Part shown: positions 13,501 through 24,073 of the stretch, piece by piece
Position numbering within the stretch: the stretch's first letter is position 1
Layout: every line of letters starts with the position of its first letter
NCBI GenBank assembly: GCA_947561715.1
Contig: OX387198.1
Coordinates: 5,580,001 to 5,644,000, forward strand
Length of the DNA: 64,000 nt
Direction: 5' to 3'
Origin: Ascidia mentula
Taxonomy: Eukaryota; Chordata; Ascidiacea; Phlebobranchia; Ascidiidae
The notes under the pieces: generated by a model
The model's input: only the letters and a program-made list of their open reading frames with translations
Databases searched by the model: none
Told to the model about the DNA's origin: nothing
Translations under genes and position numbers: made by a program

Positions 13501-16387
13501 ACAATAATCAAGGCGGTAGTGGTATGCGCCTGCGAGCACAGACTTGTTGTATCCAGTCTGCGTCGGTCAAATATTGACATGAACTTCTCGCATCTTTTCG
13601 TTTTGAGACATTTCGCGCAACCTGTTGGCCTGTCATCGAGTCGCGAGGTTGGTTTGTTACGTGTGCGGTTGAATTCCATCAATTTGCGATATCTACGCTG
13701 TAGCTGACGTATCAATTCGAAAACAGTGGTCCTGCCTGCAACTCACTCAAAAAGCAATTAATGTAGATTTATGTTACGGAAGTTTGTAACATAAATGAAA
13801 TGATTTTTTCTGATTAACTTTGCGCCAAAATCATTTGGGAACACAATCGACTCTGAAAACTTTATATTGTGTAATAGGATTAAGATTTTAGATCGAACTT
13901 ATGGTTAAAATATATCACAAAATATTCTAACCAGTGTCCGTTCTGTTTAATTTAATGATAGCAATAAAATGTTTGTGCTTCATGAAATCTACGTAACCAG
14001 CAGCACTTCTTTCACGTGACACAAGTTAACCTTCAATTCAATTTTAAGTGACTTGCATCACCTGCTCAGAGCGTCGTCCAGTATGTTAGCACCAGAGGTT
14101 TCTACTGTTCGGCCAGTTTTTATCGTTTTATCATTTTAGCATCTATGTCTTTTCTGTTTATGTTATTTGCAGAACTGAAGATGTTTTATTAAAAAGCGAA
14201 ACATGTTTTATAAAATCAGAAGCGTGGACACAAAGTTGTTCTAGTAACATTTAAAATTTAATATAATGATAATACCATTTTTATGAGGAAGCGTTATATG
14301 ACCAGCGAATTGGGGATTTTGTATTAGTTTAACCACTGTACGAAGTTTTTACTGAATTAAATTCCTTTTTAGATATCTGAAATTGAGCAATCACAAGAGA
14401 CGGCCGAAGTCCAATTCAGCAAAGCACAAGAAGCTGCAGGTATCGTACACGGAAAGGAACGGGAGTTGACCAAACTCGAGGAAAGATGTTCCGCCATAGA
14501 AGGACTGGAAAGTCCCACAACACTCGATGCCAAACTCGCAAATGTCAGAGGAAAATGGAAACAGGTTGGTAACGACAGATTTACTCTGGACATTTCTTCG
14601 TTTTTTAGCATTTATGATCGTAATGAATCAGCGTTACATACACCTGTTTAAGTGGTATTTTTTTGCAAAACTATTTCTGCAATACTTGGCTCAAACATAA
14701 ACTCCATCACCACTTACGTAATTTTTAGTTACTATCGCCGCACTTTTCATTTAAAACAACTGTTTCTTAGTGTTACTTTCGCTGACTTAAATCGAAATCT
14801 TTTGATGTTTTAGGCACATGCCCGCGTGGAGGCGCTCGTGAGCAGCCTCGGAGAACATTTGAGTCACCAAGATAAGTTTGATGCAACCAAACGCCAGGTT
14901 GAAGAATGTTTAACAGTCGCGGAGGAAGAACTTAACTCGCCACTGGAGGCGTGCGCAAGCTCAGATGACGTCATTGAGCGTAAAGAGGAGCACATGGTAA
15001 TGCGAGATTATAATGAAAAGTGTAGTGCACCCTCTTAGATGTTTGTTGTTTTTAGAAATTTTCACACGGATTGGAGCAAGTGCGTTTGGGTCTGACGTCA
15101 CTGCAGTCTGAGGCCAAGTTACTGAAAGACTCAAAATCTGCTATAACAGTTAATAAGGCCTTACAAAGGAGGTACGTTTTCAGTGCATGTATAAAAAATT
15201 GTGTGTCCGAGCAAGCTGGTTCAAGTTAGCGCGCATTAATGAAACAGTTTTGTACGATTTCTTGCCCTTTAAACAAACGTTGTGAACCATATTGCAGATA
15301 CAATGACATCATGCATCACGTAAGGTCACGTGGGAAGCTGCTTGACGAGGCGCTCAACCAATGGCAGCGATATGAGAAGGATTTCGCCGTGATCCGAAAC
15401 TTCATCGACAAGTAACGGAAAACCGCATTTAAGGTGGAACCGCCTTTTTACGAAACATTTATAATTGCAGATGCGAGAAGATTGTTAGCGAAGACAGTGG
15501 GGGATTGCCCGGCGATCAACAGAAACTGAGGAACGAGATTGAGACGGCCGACAAGCTCTGCAAAGATATACCGGTGTATCAGGTGGAATAATTGTTAACT
15601 AAACAACTTTCTCGATCCAGTTGCATTTTTGCCCATGCATCAACTGAGGGTTAAATTATAATATCAACGTTGTTGCGGCTAACGGCGTGTCTGATGGGTT
15701 TGCGTTATAAAAACTGTCTTAAATTCTTTAATATTAGAGAAAAAAGTTGCCGTACGTTTTCCTTGCACAAAGTTAAACCTAAATTTTAGCGTAGGGTCGA
15801 TTTAGGCATTGATTTCGAGTCTGTGCAAATTGTGAAACACGCGTTTGCTTTGCAGGAGTCGGCATCCGCTTTGAAAGGCCTCGTCGACGAACTTGCAGAA
15901 CTTGTTGAAGTGGACAGCGACCTTCTGCTATCACAGATCAGTGCCATGGTAAATACCAGCGGTTGTATAATGTACATAGTACCCTTGAGAGTAATAAAGT
16001 GCGGGTTTATCCAGTTCCTTACTGGATTTAGCCCATACGTACACAGTCGAAATGTGTCAGAATTTAAAAATATATTCGGAATCATTCCTTCATGAGTGTA
16101 CTTTGACCATTCATGTTAACTCCTGTCGTTTCTATAGTAACAAGTAGTACTTATTGCGCTTTCTTCATTTTCGCGTTAAATTTTTTTTCTAGGAGGTGCT
16201 TCTGAAAAATCTACCTCAACAATTTGCTGACCGGTCACGCATCGTTGCCGCCGCCCTCGGTTCCCACGTGATGTACGCCGACACGGTTGAACGATTCACC
16301 AGCTGGTTGCTCGCCTTCGAAAAGTCCCTCCGAGATACCACTGACGTATACCTCGATGACGTAGGAAGAGCAGTGACGGTGATCAAG
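1544..16387 (+). CDS. SYNE1: Nesprin (SYNE1/SYNE2-type giant spectrin-repeat protein), internal part, open at both ends
   Basis: Nesprins tether the nuclear envelope to actin through N-terminal calponin-homology (CH) domains, a long spectrin-repeat rod and a C-terminal KASH anchor. Thirty exons join in one open frame of about 1537 codons: 1544-1647, 1874-2029, 2300-2407, 2721-2885, 2998-3118, 3386-3546, 3876-4028, 4293-4445, 4723-5040, 5319-5462, 5743-5916, 6079-6166, 6500-6720, 7202-7380, 7639-7762, 7909-8072, 8353-8488, 8671-8799, 8938-9051, 9206-9322, 11044-11220, 11700-11984, 12451-12567, 14373-14564, 14814-14996, 15056-15171, 15298-15411, 15471-15582, 15856-15948, 16193-16387. The first exon encodes the end of the second CH domain (PDEKSIMTYVAQF, near identical to vertebrate nesprin from memory). 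The rest is heptad-like spectrin repeat sequence; VDELLQNYV at the end of exon 6 matches vertebrate SYNE1/2 order. By comparison with human SYNE1 this covers only roughly residues 270-1800 of nearly 8800. CH1, most of the rod and KASH are not in the window. A tunicate should have one gene for the vertebrate SYNE1/2 pair, so the symbol is by family. Confidence 0.9.
9323..11043 (+). other. Nesprin intron, 1.7 kb
   Basis: This is flanked by a clean GT donor after exon 20 and a CAG acceptor before exon 21. No coding frame is supported inside. Around 10590-10640 the minus strand carries CTGATGA followed by a short stem, similar to the repeat-associated motif described at 12052, but without the GAAAC half. 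Confidence 0.55.
12052..12080 (+). repeat. Hammerhead-core-like hairpin motif
   Basis: CTGACGA is followed by an A, a perfect 5-bp stem GCGAG/CTCGC around a GGGAA loop, then GAAAGC. This has the order of a hammerhead ribozyme core (CUGANGA, stem II, GAAA) except for an extra A before the stem, and I see no convincing stem III or cleavage site. It lies in a nesprin intron and probably marks the end of an old retroelement copy. Confidence 0.35.
12568..14372 (+). other. Nesprin intron, 1.8 kb
   Basis: This sits between exon 23 (donor GTAAGC) and exon 24 (acceptor TTTTTAG). It holds one copy of a short interspersed repeat at about 14115-14235. I see no supported gene in the rest on either strand. 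Confidence 0.55.
14115..14235 (+). repeat. Short interspersed repeat, copy 1
   Basis: The stretch shares an ordered set of blocks with 35725-35860: CGGCCAGTTTT, an AGCAT box, a T-rich run, AGAACTGAAGATG, AGCGAAACATGT, and a GACACAA tail. The middle part has hammerhead-core order (CTGAAGA, short spacer, GAAA). The family is not identified; a non-autonomous element or a truncated Penelope-like element would fit. Confidence 0.5.
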
Positions 16388-17018
16388 GTAAGACTTAACA
16401 TGATTGGTTGTTGGAACGAGTGTATTGGATTGTGATTGGTGGATGAGAATTTGAATGATGGCGGGCCTCTGTGTTATTTGCCCGATGTGTGTGATTGTAG
16501 GGTTTTAGACAGTTTAGACTGTTTTTGCGCAGAGTTAAACCACGGAACAGTTCGTGTGAAGATTTAGCGTAATATTGCATGTGTTGCCTGTTTCATGTGG
16601 TTAAGTGCGATTGGGTGATAAATGTATTGTAATATTATGATGTTTAGAAGGAGAGAATATCAGCCTCAAGTTATTAGCAGATTCATCAAACAGTTTTGCG
16701 AGGCCAGGAGTACAGAAAAAGTGAAAGAAAAGTTTGAGTCCTGTTTTGTATTTGTCATCGTCATTATGCTTATGTATAATTTTATGATCTTTTGATGTAC
16801 TTGTGTCAATGATTTATGTGCATTTTTTATGTGTAAATGCCAAGGGTATTATTATCATATAATAGTTTAGTACTGATGTTGTATTCAGTCACAATATGTC
16901 TGCATCGGAAGCTAAGTGTAATCGTTTTGCATATACTTATATGCGAGAAAAATCACACCAATGAAGATGACAATCTTGTGTATATTTGTGAGATAAAACA
17001 ATCATTCAAACTAAACTT
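16388..17018. other. Gap between nesprin and the receptor array
   Basis: The nesprin exon ending at 16387 is followed by GTAAGA, so this begins as intron. If unspliced, the frame would stop at 16433-16435 after sixteen codons, but I find no AATAAA on the plus strand downstream, so termination here is not well supported. ATTAAA on the minus strand overlaps the stop codon of array gene 1 at about 17018-17023. Confidence 0.5.
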
Positions 17019-18919
17019 TTAATCCTTTTTATAAGGTGCGTTAAGATCGAAATATTCTGGCACCGGTTGTGGTATAGGCTGCTCGTAACTGTTTTCACTC
17101 GAAGTGGAACCTCCACTGCGGTGAGGTGCATTGGTTTCACTCGAATCGTTGTGAACGCGTAGTGCAGTCTGTCTTGTTTCATCGGTCGCCTCTGCAGGTT
17201 CCGATTTTGTTCGGTGGTCTGCATTTTCCTGTAGACGCGAGTTTATTCGCTCGTACACGTGGGTCACGTGACTGTCGTCAGCTTCCCCATTGGGGGGGAG
17301 GTCGGGGATCGCGTCGCCTCCTTCTTCGATATCGGTTGCGTTCGTGTCGCTGTCGAGTCGAGTGTGCGGAGTTGAGAAAACGTTTCCATATCTGTCGGTC
17401 AAAAGCATTTTTGTGGTAACAAACTTGATAAACTACCCTTTTCTGGTATATTGTGGGTCTGTCTATGAAAAAATGTAACGGTTTCTTTTAAACAGAAGCT
17501 TTTGCGAACTTTTCTTACTTCGCAAGATGTGAAATATCATGAAATTCCCAAAGTAATTGTTGACTGGTGGCAACCTAGCTGTGTTGGCAATACGAAATAG
17601 GATTACTCGGAAAAAGTTCGTACCTTCTCCATGTCTTGACAAACAAAGCAATGGCAATTATCGGCAAAAGAACGGCGATCACAATGAGGAACGAACGCAG
17701 CGACGTCCCGGCTGAAACAATATGGAAATATTATCAACTTTATACAGCGAAGACCAAAAAACAACACTAACTTGTTGTATCCATTATTACATCAGTTTTC
17801 AATGTGTAAATCACGTTGGCTGAGGAAAGGTCGCGATTCTCCACGTAATAAAACGGGCTTTTCCAACCGCTAGATGTCGCTACTGTCACGAATCCTACTC
17901 GGCCTTCATTGTTTTTGAATGACCTGCAATAATTGAACAATTGCTCATAAAGAGTGGTTGACGATCAGCGTCAATGCGATCTTTTTTCTATTCCCGCTAA
18001 ACGATACCTAACTGTCCACATTTAAACCCAAAAGATATGCAAGTTTAATAGATGTTTTAGGCCGTTGCCTTACATACGTGAGATAACCTATAGCGGGTCC
18101 GGGCTTGGCTTTGAGAAGATATTTTGTGTTGATGCAACGATACATCATCTTGTTCGGTGTTCCTTGTGTCGACGAAAGGTCACCGAGGGACCCGAATCCT
18201 TGCGGGCATTTCATCCTCCATACTTGCAGGAAGGTGTGGGAATAAAATACACGATAGAGTTGGACCGGAACGGCTATGTCCTCACCTTCCACGCTAAGAC
18301 ACAACACGTGAAATTGTATAGTTATGGTATAGTAGGCTATTGAGGGCGACGTTCGTGAGACAAACAAAAAATCAAAGAAAAAAACTTCACATTTATTCCT
18401 TTGGGTAAGGATTTTAAAAAGCGTCACTAAAATATAAAAATAAAACCCAATACTTTAATGTTTTGCAACTTAAAAAAGGTAACCCCTAAATGAATCCCTA
18501 AAAATAGGTTATTTGGACTGAAAAGTACGTGTCAAACTATTGCAGCATGTACTCACCCAGCGACTGTAGGCAATGCAATTTTCGGGTACAGATTGTTTTC
18601 GCCCAAATGTTGACCCACGATATAGTAATGAAATGACGTCACGGGTTGCCACACGGTAAAGTGTTCATTCACAGTTTTAGTCGCATTTGAAGCTGGCCTC
18701 ATTATAACTCGCAGCGTGCATTTCGCCACGTCGATAGCTTGCAAAGAAACAACTGTTGTCAATCCATACATTCCCATAAAAATGGTATCAATTAAAATAT
18801 CAATCGTGCTATTAACAACATACTCAGCAATCAATAGCGTTTGTACTCTGTCTAAATAGTTACTTGTTAAACTCACCTGTGCATAGAAGTACTATCAAAA
18901 TGTAGCTTTTAATTGTCAT
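17019..18919 (-). CDS. Array gene 1: type I membrane protein with Vps62-like ectodomain and tyrosine tail
   Basis: Exons in transcript order: 18877-18919, 18557-18737, 18078-18293, 17772-17923, 17624-17711, 17019-17391; 350 residues. The start ATG opens a signal peptide (MTIKSYILIVLLCTG). The third exon contains VWRMKCPQGFGSLGDLSS and ends in a Cys-paired segment; W-x-P/C-x-GF-x-SLG is the hallmark of Vps62/DUF946-type domains, a family assignment from memory. One helix (SFLIVIAVLLPIIAIALFV) is followed by a 125-residue acidic tail. That tail has HVYERI, ENSYEQPI, PEYFDL and NAPYKKD and ends at TAA. Introns are phase 1, 2, 2, 1, 2. It is a paralogue of gene 2 with the same exon plan. Ligand and function are unknown. 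Confidence 0.8.
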
Positions 18920-19532
18920 GTTTTCCAACTAAGGTGACTTCTTGATCTCTGATACGACATTTGTTATGAAGCAGCACCTACACTTGTATTTAAATGGTTG
19001 CTTCCGATACGGATATACGTCGGTACAAGCCCTTGTGACGTCGTGTAGTGCAAGTGCTCGCATTGTTTAGCCCAACATGCAACTGTACGAGCGCATGGGT
19101 TTGTTTTCTTAAATAGTTGCCTGTCATTTTTGTATGTCAACATTTTGTTAACATCAAAGCAAGGGTTTTTTCGAAAAAAAACTTTCAATCGAGCACGACT
19201 CATGACGTCACGATTTCAAATAGAAAACAACGAGTACAAACCCGATTTGATTTATTGCTTGCGAAATGACGCAGCGCAAAAAGTGGACGAAAGGTTGAGT
19301 CATCGTGTCTTACGTCAGTCTTTCACGAAAGATAATAAGCCCGCTTTGTTGCACCAAGCTTAGCGATAAAAAATAATTTGCTACCGAACGGAGAGTGGTG
19401 TACCGTTTCTTATTCAATTGATATGCACAGTCACTTATTGGTTTTGATCCACTGTACAGGAAAAGTAACATGTGTCAACAAATTGACAATCTTTTAACAT
19501 TACTAGCACTAAAAATGTTATTTTCATTGTTG
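18920..19532. other. Intergenic, 5' flank of gene 1
   Basis: No coding exon is supported. Two CRE-like sites occur, TGACGTCG near 19035 and TGACGTCA near 19203. The nearest feature on the right is the 3' end of gene 2. Confidence 0.4.
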
Positions 19533-22500
19533 TCACACAGGAGTGGGCGTTGCATAAATGTTCGCATTGTGGTAATTAGCGTATGACGGACTTTCCTGCG
19601 CCTCCGGAATGCGATAAGCTGTTACTTCAGTCGCAAAGGCGTAGTCGCAGTCGCCGCCGTCCACGCCCTGATACAAAATGTTTGCACGAATTTCGCGCTC
19701 GTCTTTTCTCTGCTCGTACAAGATATTCTCGCGCACTTCCGCTTCCGGGTTCCCATACAAGTGCAGATCGCTTCCCACGCTTCGGACCATCTCGTAATCA
19801 CTTTCGTTGTTCATTGTGGTCGTGTTGGTTGTGGTGTTGGTGGATGATGGAGCCACTTTCATGATCCTCTTCTTGTGCCTGTTATGGTTTGCGCAAATTT
19901 GTAATGTTTCAATCCTTATGTTGGCAAACAAAATCATTAAAATTTGCAGCAATACTTCTGGACATTGATCGATATTTTTTAGACTGCATACCGATGGCCA
20001 TTATTTCGACATGTTGGGTCTCTTCAGTACAGATTATAGATCGAAACAATAGTCATCTGTATGTAGCTGACAAGATTCAATTTATTGACTCAACGCTTAT
20101 TTATACTGATCAATATTGTTTGCTATATTTAATTCAATCTAGTAAAAGTTCGGAGTGTTCAGACTTATTATAATCAAGGCATCACGGCTTCAGCACAAAC
20201 ACGCGCGCTCATTCCTTAAACCAAATTCGTTACTGCTGTGGTTTTCCTTTAGCAGCAGAAGTACAATTAGCACATTTGCATTGGTGTATTTGGAGGCGCG
20301 GGGTGTGAATTGTCAGACTGTCGTCCTGCACATTAGAGCTGGGTTTGTTAACATATCAAAAGGTTGTATTTTCGCATATAACTATTGAACTATAAACAAC
20401 CAGGTAACTTCCACGGAGTATACCTGATAATACATGCGTTTACCTACAGTAAACTCTTACCAGATGCAGCATGCTAATACCATGAGAGAGATCAGAGTGG
20501 ATCCGACTAGTACTCCTACGGCCACCTTTACCCCCATGCTGGATACTGCAAGCATATAAAATATATTACTATAACGCAATGTTTGAAGATAAAAGGAAAT
20601 CGTGGGGCTTTGGTACCTGAAATTTCAACAACTTGCGCAGGCGTTGAGGTTGTGGGTGCAGTGGAACTTATTCCAGACGTGTTGGTTGGGATTATCTGTA
20701 TTCGTCGCTCCAAATCCGTTTTCGTCACAACTGAATCTACACACAGGCACAAGATATAATACTTGAATCGTCACAACTTAAGTATAATAAAAAACTTGAA
20801 GGCAAATTTTCACGGATATTTATGTTCTTTACTTTTTAAAGTTACCTTTTTTGATAGCGTATGCTTTGTCGTTGTTCGAATTCTTGATCACAAAGAATGG
20901 GCTTTGAAAACCTTGCGAAGAGTTTGCACTTCCAAATATTGCACGGCCATCACCGCGGCTGCGAAAGTAACAACTATATTAAACAGTGAAACACTTCATA
21001 TCATAAGGAAATGTAATTGCCAATTACGGTTATAGCACACAGCATACCCAGCAACAACAACTATTTCAAGCAAATTTATTCTAATTAATTCAATGAGAAA
21101 CTGATGGTTTCTACCATGCTGGAAAATCGATTTTGGGGTGTTTCCAATGAAACTAGCTGAAATTAACCCGGAGCCTGTTGCTTCATACAATGTATTATCA
21201 ATCTGCGGTTTCATTGCATGTGTATTGATATATTTATCTTTAACTTACTGGAGGAAGTTTGTGGGCGTTGCGACCACTGTAGCACTCCTGTGCACACATC
21301 TGTACTTTGACTTGTCCGGCTGTGGAGGTCCCCATACACTATTTCCATGTCTAGCACCTTTCGTCGCAATGGCGCCCAGACTCACGAAACCAGTTGGGCA
21401 GACCATGGGCCAAACTCCGACGGTATCAAGAACCATCAATGGTTTTAGGAAACCGAGGGGTGGAGCCAGACTGCCGTCAACGGATCTGCACAAATATGGG
21501 TTGCTTGTAAGCATTTCGATAGGACTTATTACACTAAACCAATGCCTTAACATTAGCTTTACTTAGTAATTCCCAGGATCAGGTTCTACAAGTCACTTTC
21601 GAAGCAACAAGCCTAAGACCAAGAACACAGCATACAGTTGTCAAGTGGGAGATTTATACAGTTTACAACGATGAATTTGGATAGATAGAAAAGCAGTGCT
21701 TGGCGGCCAGAGAATGGCGTTTTCAATGCACACCAATATATATATATGTATATATACATATAACTGTTTTTTGTCAAACCTGGCAACGTAAAGTTCAGTG
21801 GACGCGGACGGTGGGTTGCCAGTGTTATGAGCGAACTGCCCCAGCACATACGAATCGTTGTACGGAGGATCCGGTTCCCATATGGAAGCACTGCTTGTCA
21901 GAATCACGTTTACGGTTTTATGCGTTTTTATGATCTCCACCTCCTTGCCGAGACACAGCCCTGCTGAAAAAAGTTACAGTGAGATTTTTCTGCTTTGTGG
22001 AGAAAGTGCTGGATTTGTTTATTGTTTGACAACACGAATCTGGAATTTTTGTTTTTTGTCAGCAATGTGTCCAAAAAACCCAAATTATGGATTTTACGAT
22101 GTATTTCAATAGGATTTTACGATGTATTTCTGGCTTGTCGGCAATAATTCAACAGACTCATGAAAGGTTTAGTACCATATATCCGGCCGTTTCCTTATTT
22201 GGAGACGGAAATAACGTATTTATGACGTATTGCAAAGCTCTTCGTTTGACACATGTGGCCTTTTTTAGAACTTTTTGCAACATTTCCAATCAATACGTGA
22301 AGTTTTAACGAGTGGATGATAGCGCAGAGGTGCCGATTCCAGGTAGTACACGACATATGCACAAATAACATGCGGGATCAACATGTGCATAATGTGCACA
22401 ACGTACGAAAATCACCCTATCATGTACATGTGGCGGTTTCGCACGAACTCAGAACTCCGTTCGTTGAAACTCGGTTCTCAAAACCGTGTTTGTTCGCATT

Positions 22501-22668
22501 GTGCAATATTTTGTTTTCTGAGAAACTCAATTCAATTATTGCACCCTTTTGGCCCTGAACATTTAAAGTTCCACTACATCCTGACACACGAAATGCTCGG
22601 ACGAAAAAGAGTTAGCAAAATTCACCTGAAATTGTAGACAGAAACAGCACAGACAACATAACGTCCAT
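19533..22668 (-). CDS. Array gene 2: type I membrane protein with Vps62-like ectodomain and NILY-rich tail
   Basis: Exons: 22626-22668, 21780-21963, 21249-21485, 20846-20958, 20617-20736, 20461-20545, 19533-19878; 375 residues. The signal peptide is MDVMLSVLFLSTISG. In exon 3, GVWPMVCPTGFVSLGAIA aligns with gene 1 exactly 25 residues after the splice acceptor, which also fixes the acceptor at 21486. Exon 4 has GFQSPFFVIKN, matching GWKSPFYYVEN in gene 1. A Thr-rich stalk exon that gene 1 lacks precedes the helix (VAVGVLVGSTLISLMVLACC). The tail has DYEMV, LYGNP, ENILYEQ, ANILYQG, TAYRIP, SYANYHN and IYATP: two copies of the NILY motif and several YxN sites for SH2 adaptors. The role is inferred to be a surface signalling receptor. 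Confidence 0.8.
21739..21765. repeat. AT microsatellite in an intron of gene 2
   Basis: This is an alternating TA run with a central TGTATATATACATA in the intron just 3' of the exon ending at 21780. It is a simple repeat and may be polymorphic. Confidence 0.7.
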
Positions 22669-24073
22669 TTCCTACACGATTCCCTACGGCACAACTTACG
22701 TCAAATTTATTTACCTCTGCAATGGAATAACACGCTGTTTCATACCTTTCAATTATTGCTATAGAATGTTTAACAGGCGTTATACTATCTTTGCTTTGCA
22801 ACACAAACCAATGAGTTGCACTAATCTGATTTCTCTCTTGGCAACGGGTGGTGAAGTGATAAACATCAACACAACTACTGTGACGTCATAACTGCGCTAC
22901 CGCGTTTCCGGTGCTACATATCCTGTTTTAAACGGGTCGAACAGGTAAGTAGAACGTTAGGAGTGTGTTCTCTTTACTACCAATGGGGGTCATTGTAGTG
23001 ACGCAAACATACATTTCTGCGAAGTTAAGTATTCCGGCTTTGTCATTTCTACACAACCTTTCTGTACTATGTTACGTGTACCCACTTTTCTCTTCTTATT
23101 ACTTAAACTAATCAACTTTGTCTCTTGCGTTGTATTTTAGTTCCTGGGCCCTGCATTTCCAAAACATAAAAGTCTGCATGTCCAGCCGGATAATACCGAA
23201 CGATTCGACCAAGGGTCACTGACCGATCAAACAACCTCTTGCATTTAGGCGCCGAGGCAGTGACGTAACGTCATCAACACAGAAATAACCTCCAGACAGC
23301 ACGCGCCTGCGAAGTATTAGCCTACTAACGAGACCTATTTTTGAGATGCTGCTGTCGTATTTGAGAGCCAAAACACACGAAATGTTACTGTGATTATTCT
23401 TGGTAAAAGGCTGTTTGGAGATTTTTGTTTGAATTAATTGAGCTCTTTCCTCATCACAGAAACTTTTACTAATTTCCATTTTTATGCGTTTGTTATTTAT
23501 TCGTATAGTTCGTTTCAAACTTGACTTATTAGTTGTGATTTTAGAAGTAAAAAGGACCCTGGTAAAAACATACATCTATCATTGTGCCCCTTCGTTGTCT
23601 CGGTAACAGTCGTTCGGAAGTATGACGTAGGTGACCGGTGACGTATGTGGTTTGACACACTGCGTTTAAGTAATAGGGGAGATTTGACTTCACCATAACC
23701 GACACTGATTTGACCATTTTTGGTACAGATTGTGGCAATCTTATTCTGAGGTATTTGCCACATGTTGTGGTTACTGGGGGTATTTTTCTGATGACAAATC
23801 ATGATTGAATCGGTGCAATATATGTGTATTTACACACACACAGTGTAAAATTTATTGTTGAATCGAATTTAAGAGTTCATTTACAATAGCACAGCGATAC
23901 ATCAACATACTGTCTAGGTCTAGCTTCAAGCATACGATAAAACAATATACAAAGAGTATGTCGTTCGATTTTGTCAAGACGGTAACACAATAGTACGAAG
24001 ATATGCCAACAGTGGATATAATATTGCACTCAAATGTATATGAAAATCCTGTAGTTTAACCAAGCGGAACCGG
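22669..24073. other. Intergenic 1.4 kb, 5' flank of gene 2 and 3' flank of gene 3
   Basis: No gene is supported on either strand; open frames here lack splice sites or family resemblance. TGACGTCA, a CRE-type palindrome, is at 22881-22888, about 210 bases upstream of the gene 2 start. Confidence 0.45.
23851..23856 (-). terminator. Candidate polyadenylation signal of gene 3
   Basis: TTTATT on the plus strand reads AATAAA on the minus strand, about 220 bases after the gene 3 stop codon. Confidence 0.4.

Noticed and set aside
16388-16435. True C-terminal end of nesprin at the stop after exon 30
   Set aside because: The frame after 16387 is intron-like, there is no polyadenylation signal, and the family needs a long rod and a KASH anchor; kept only as a possible isoform.
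18065-18343. Plus-strand frames over gene 1 and similar plus-strand frames across the array
   Set aside because: They are antisense shadows of exons that are well supported on the minus strand by splice sites and paralogy.
23216-23802. Overlapping minus-strand frames in the gap between genes 2 and 3
   Set aside because: No hydrophobic leader, no phase-matched splice sites and no similarity to neighbours.
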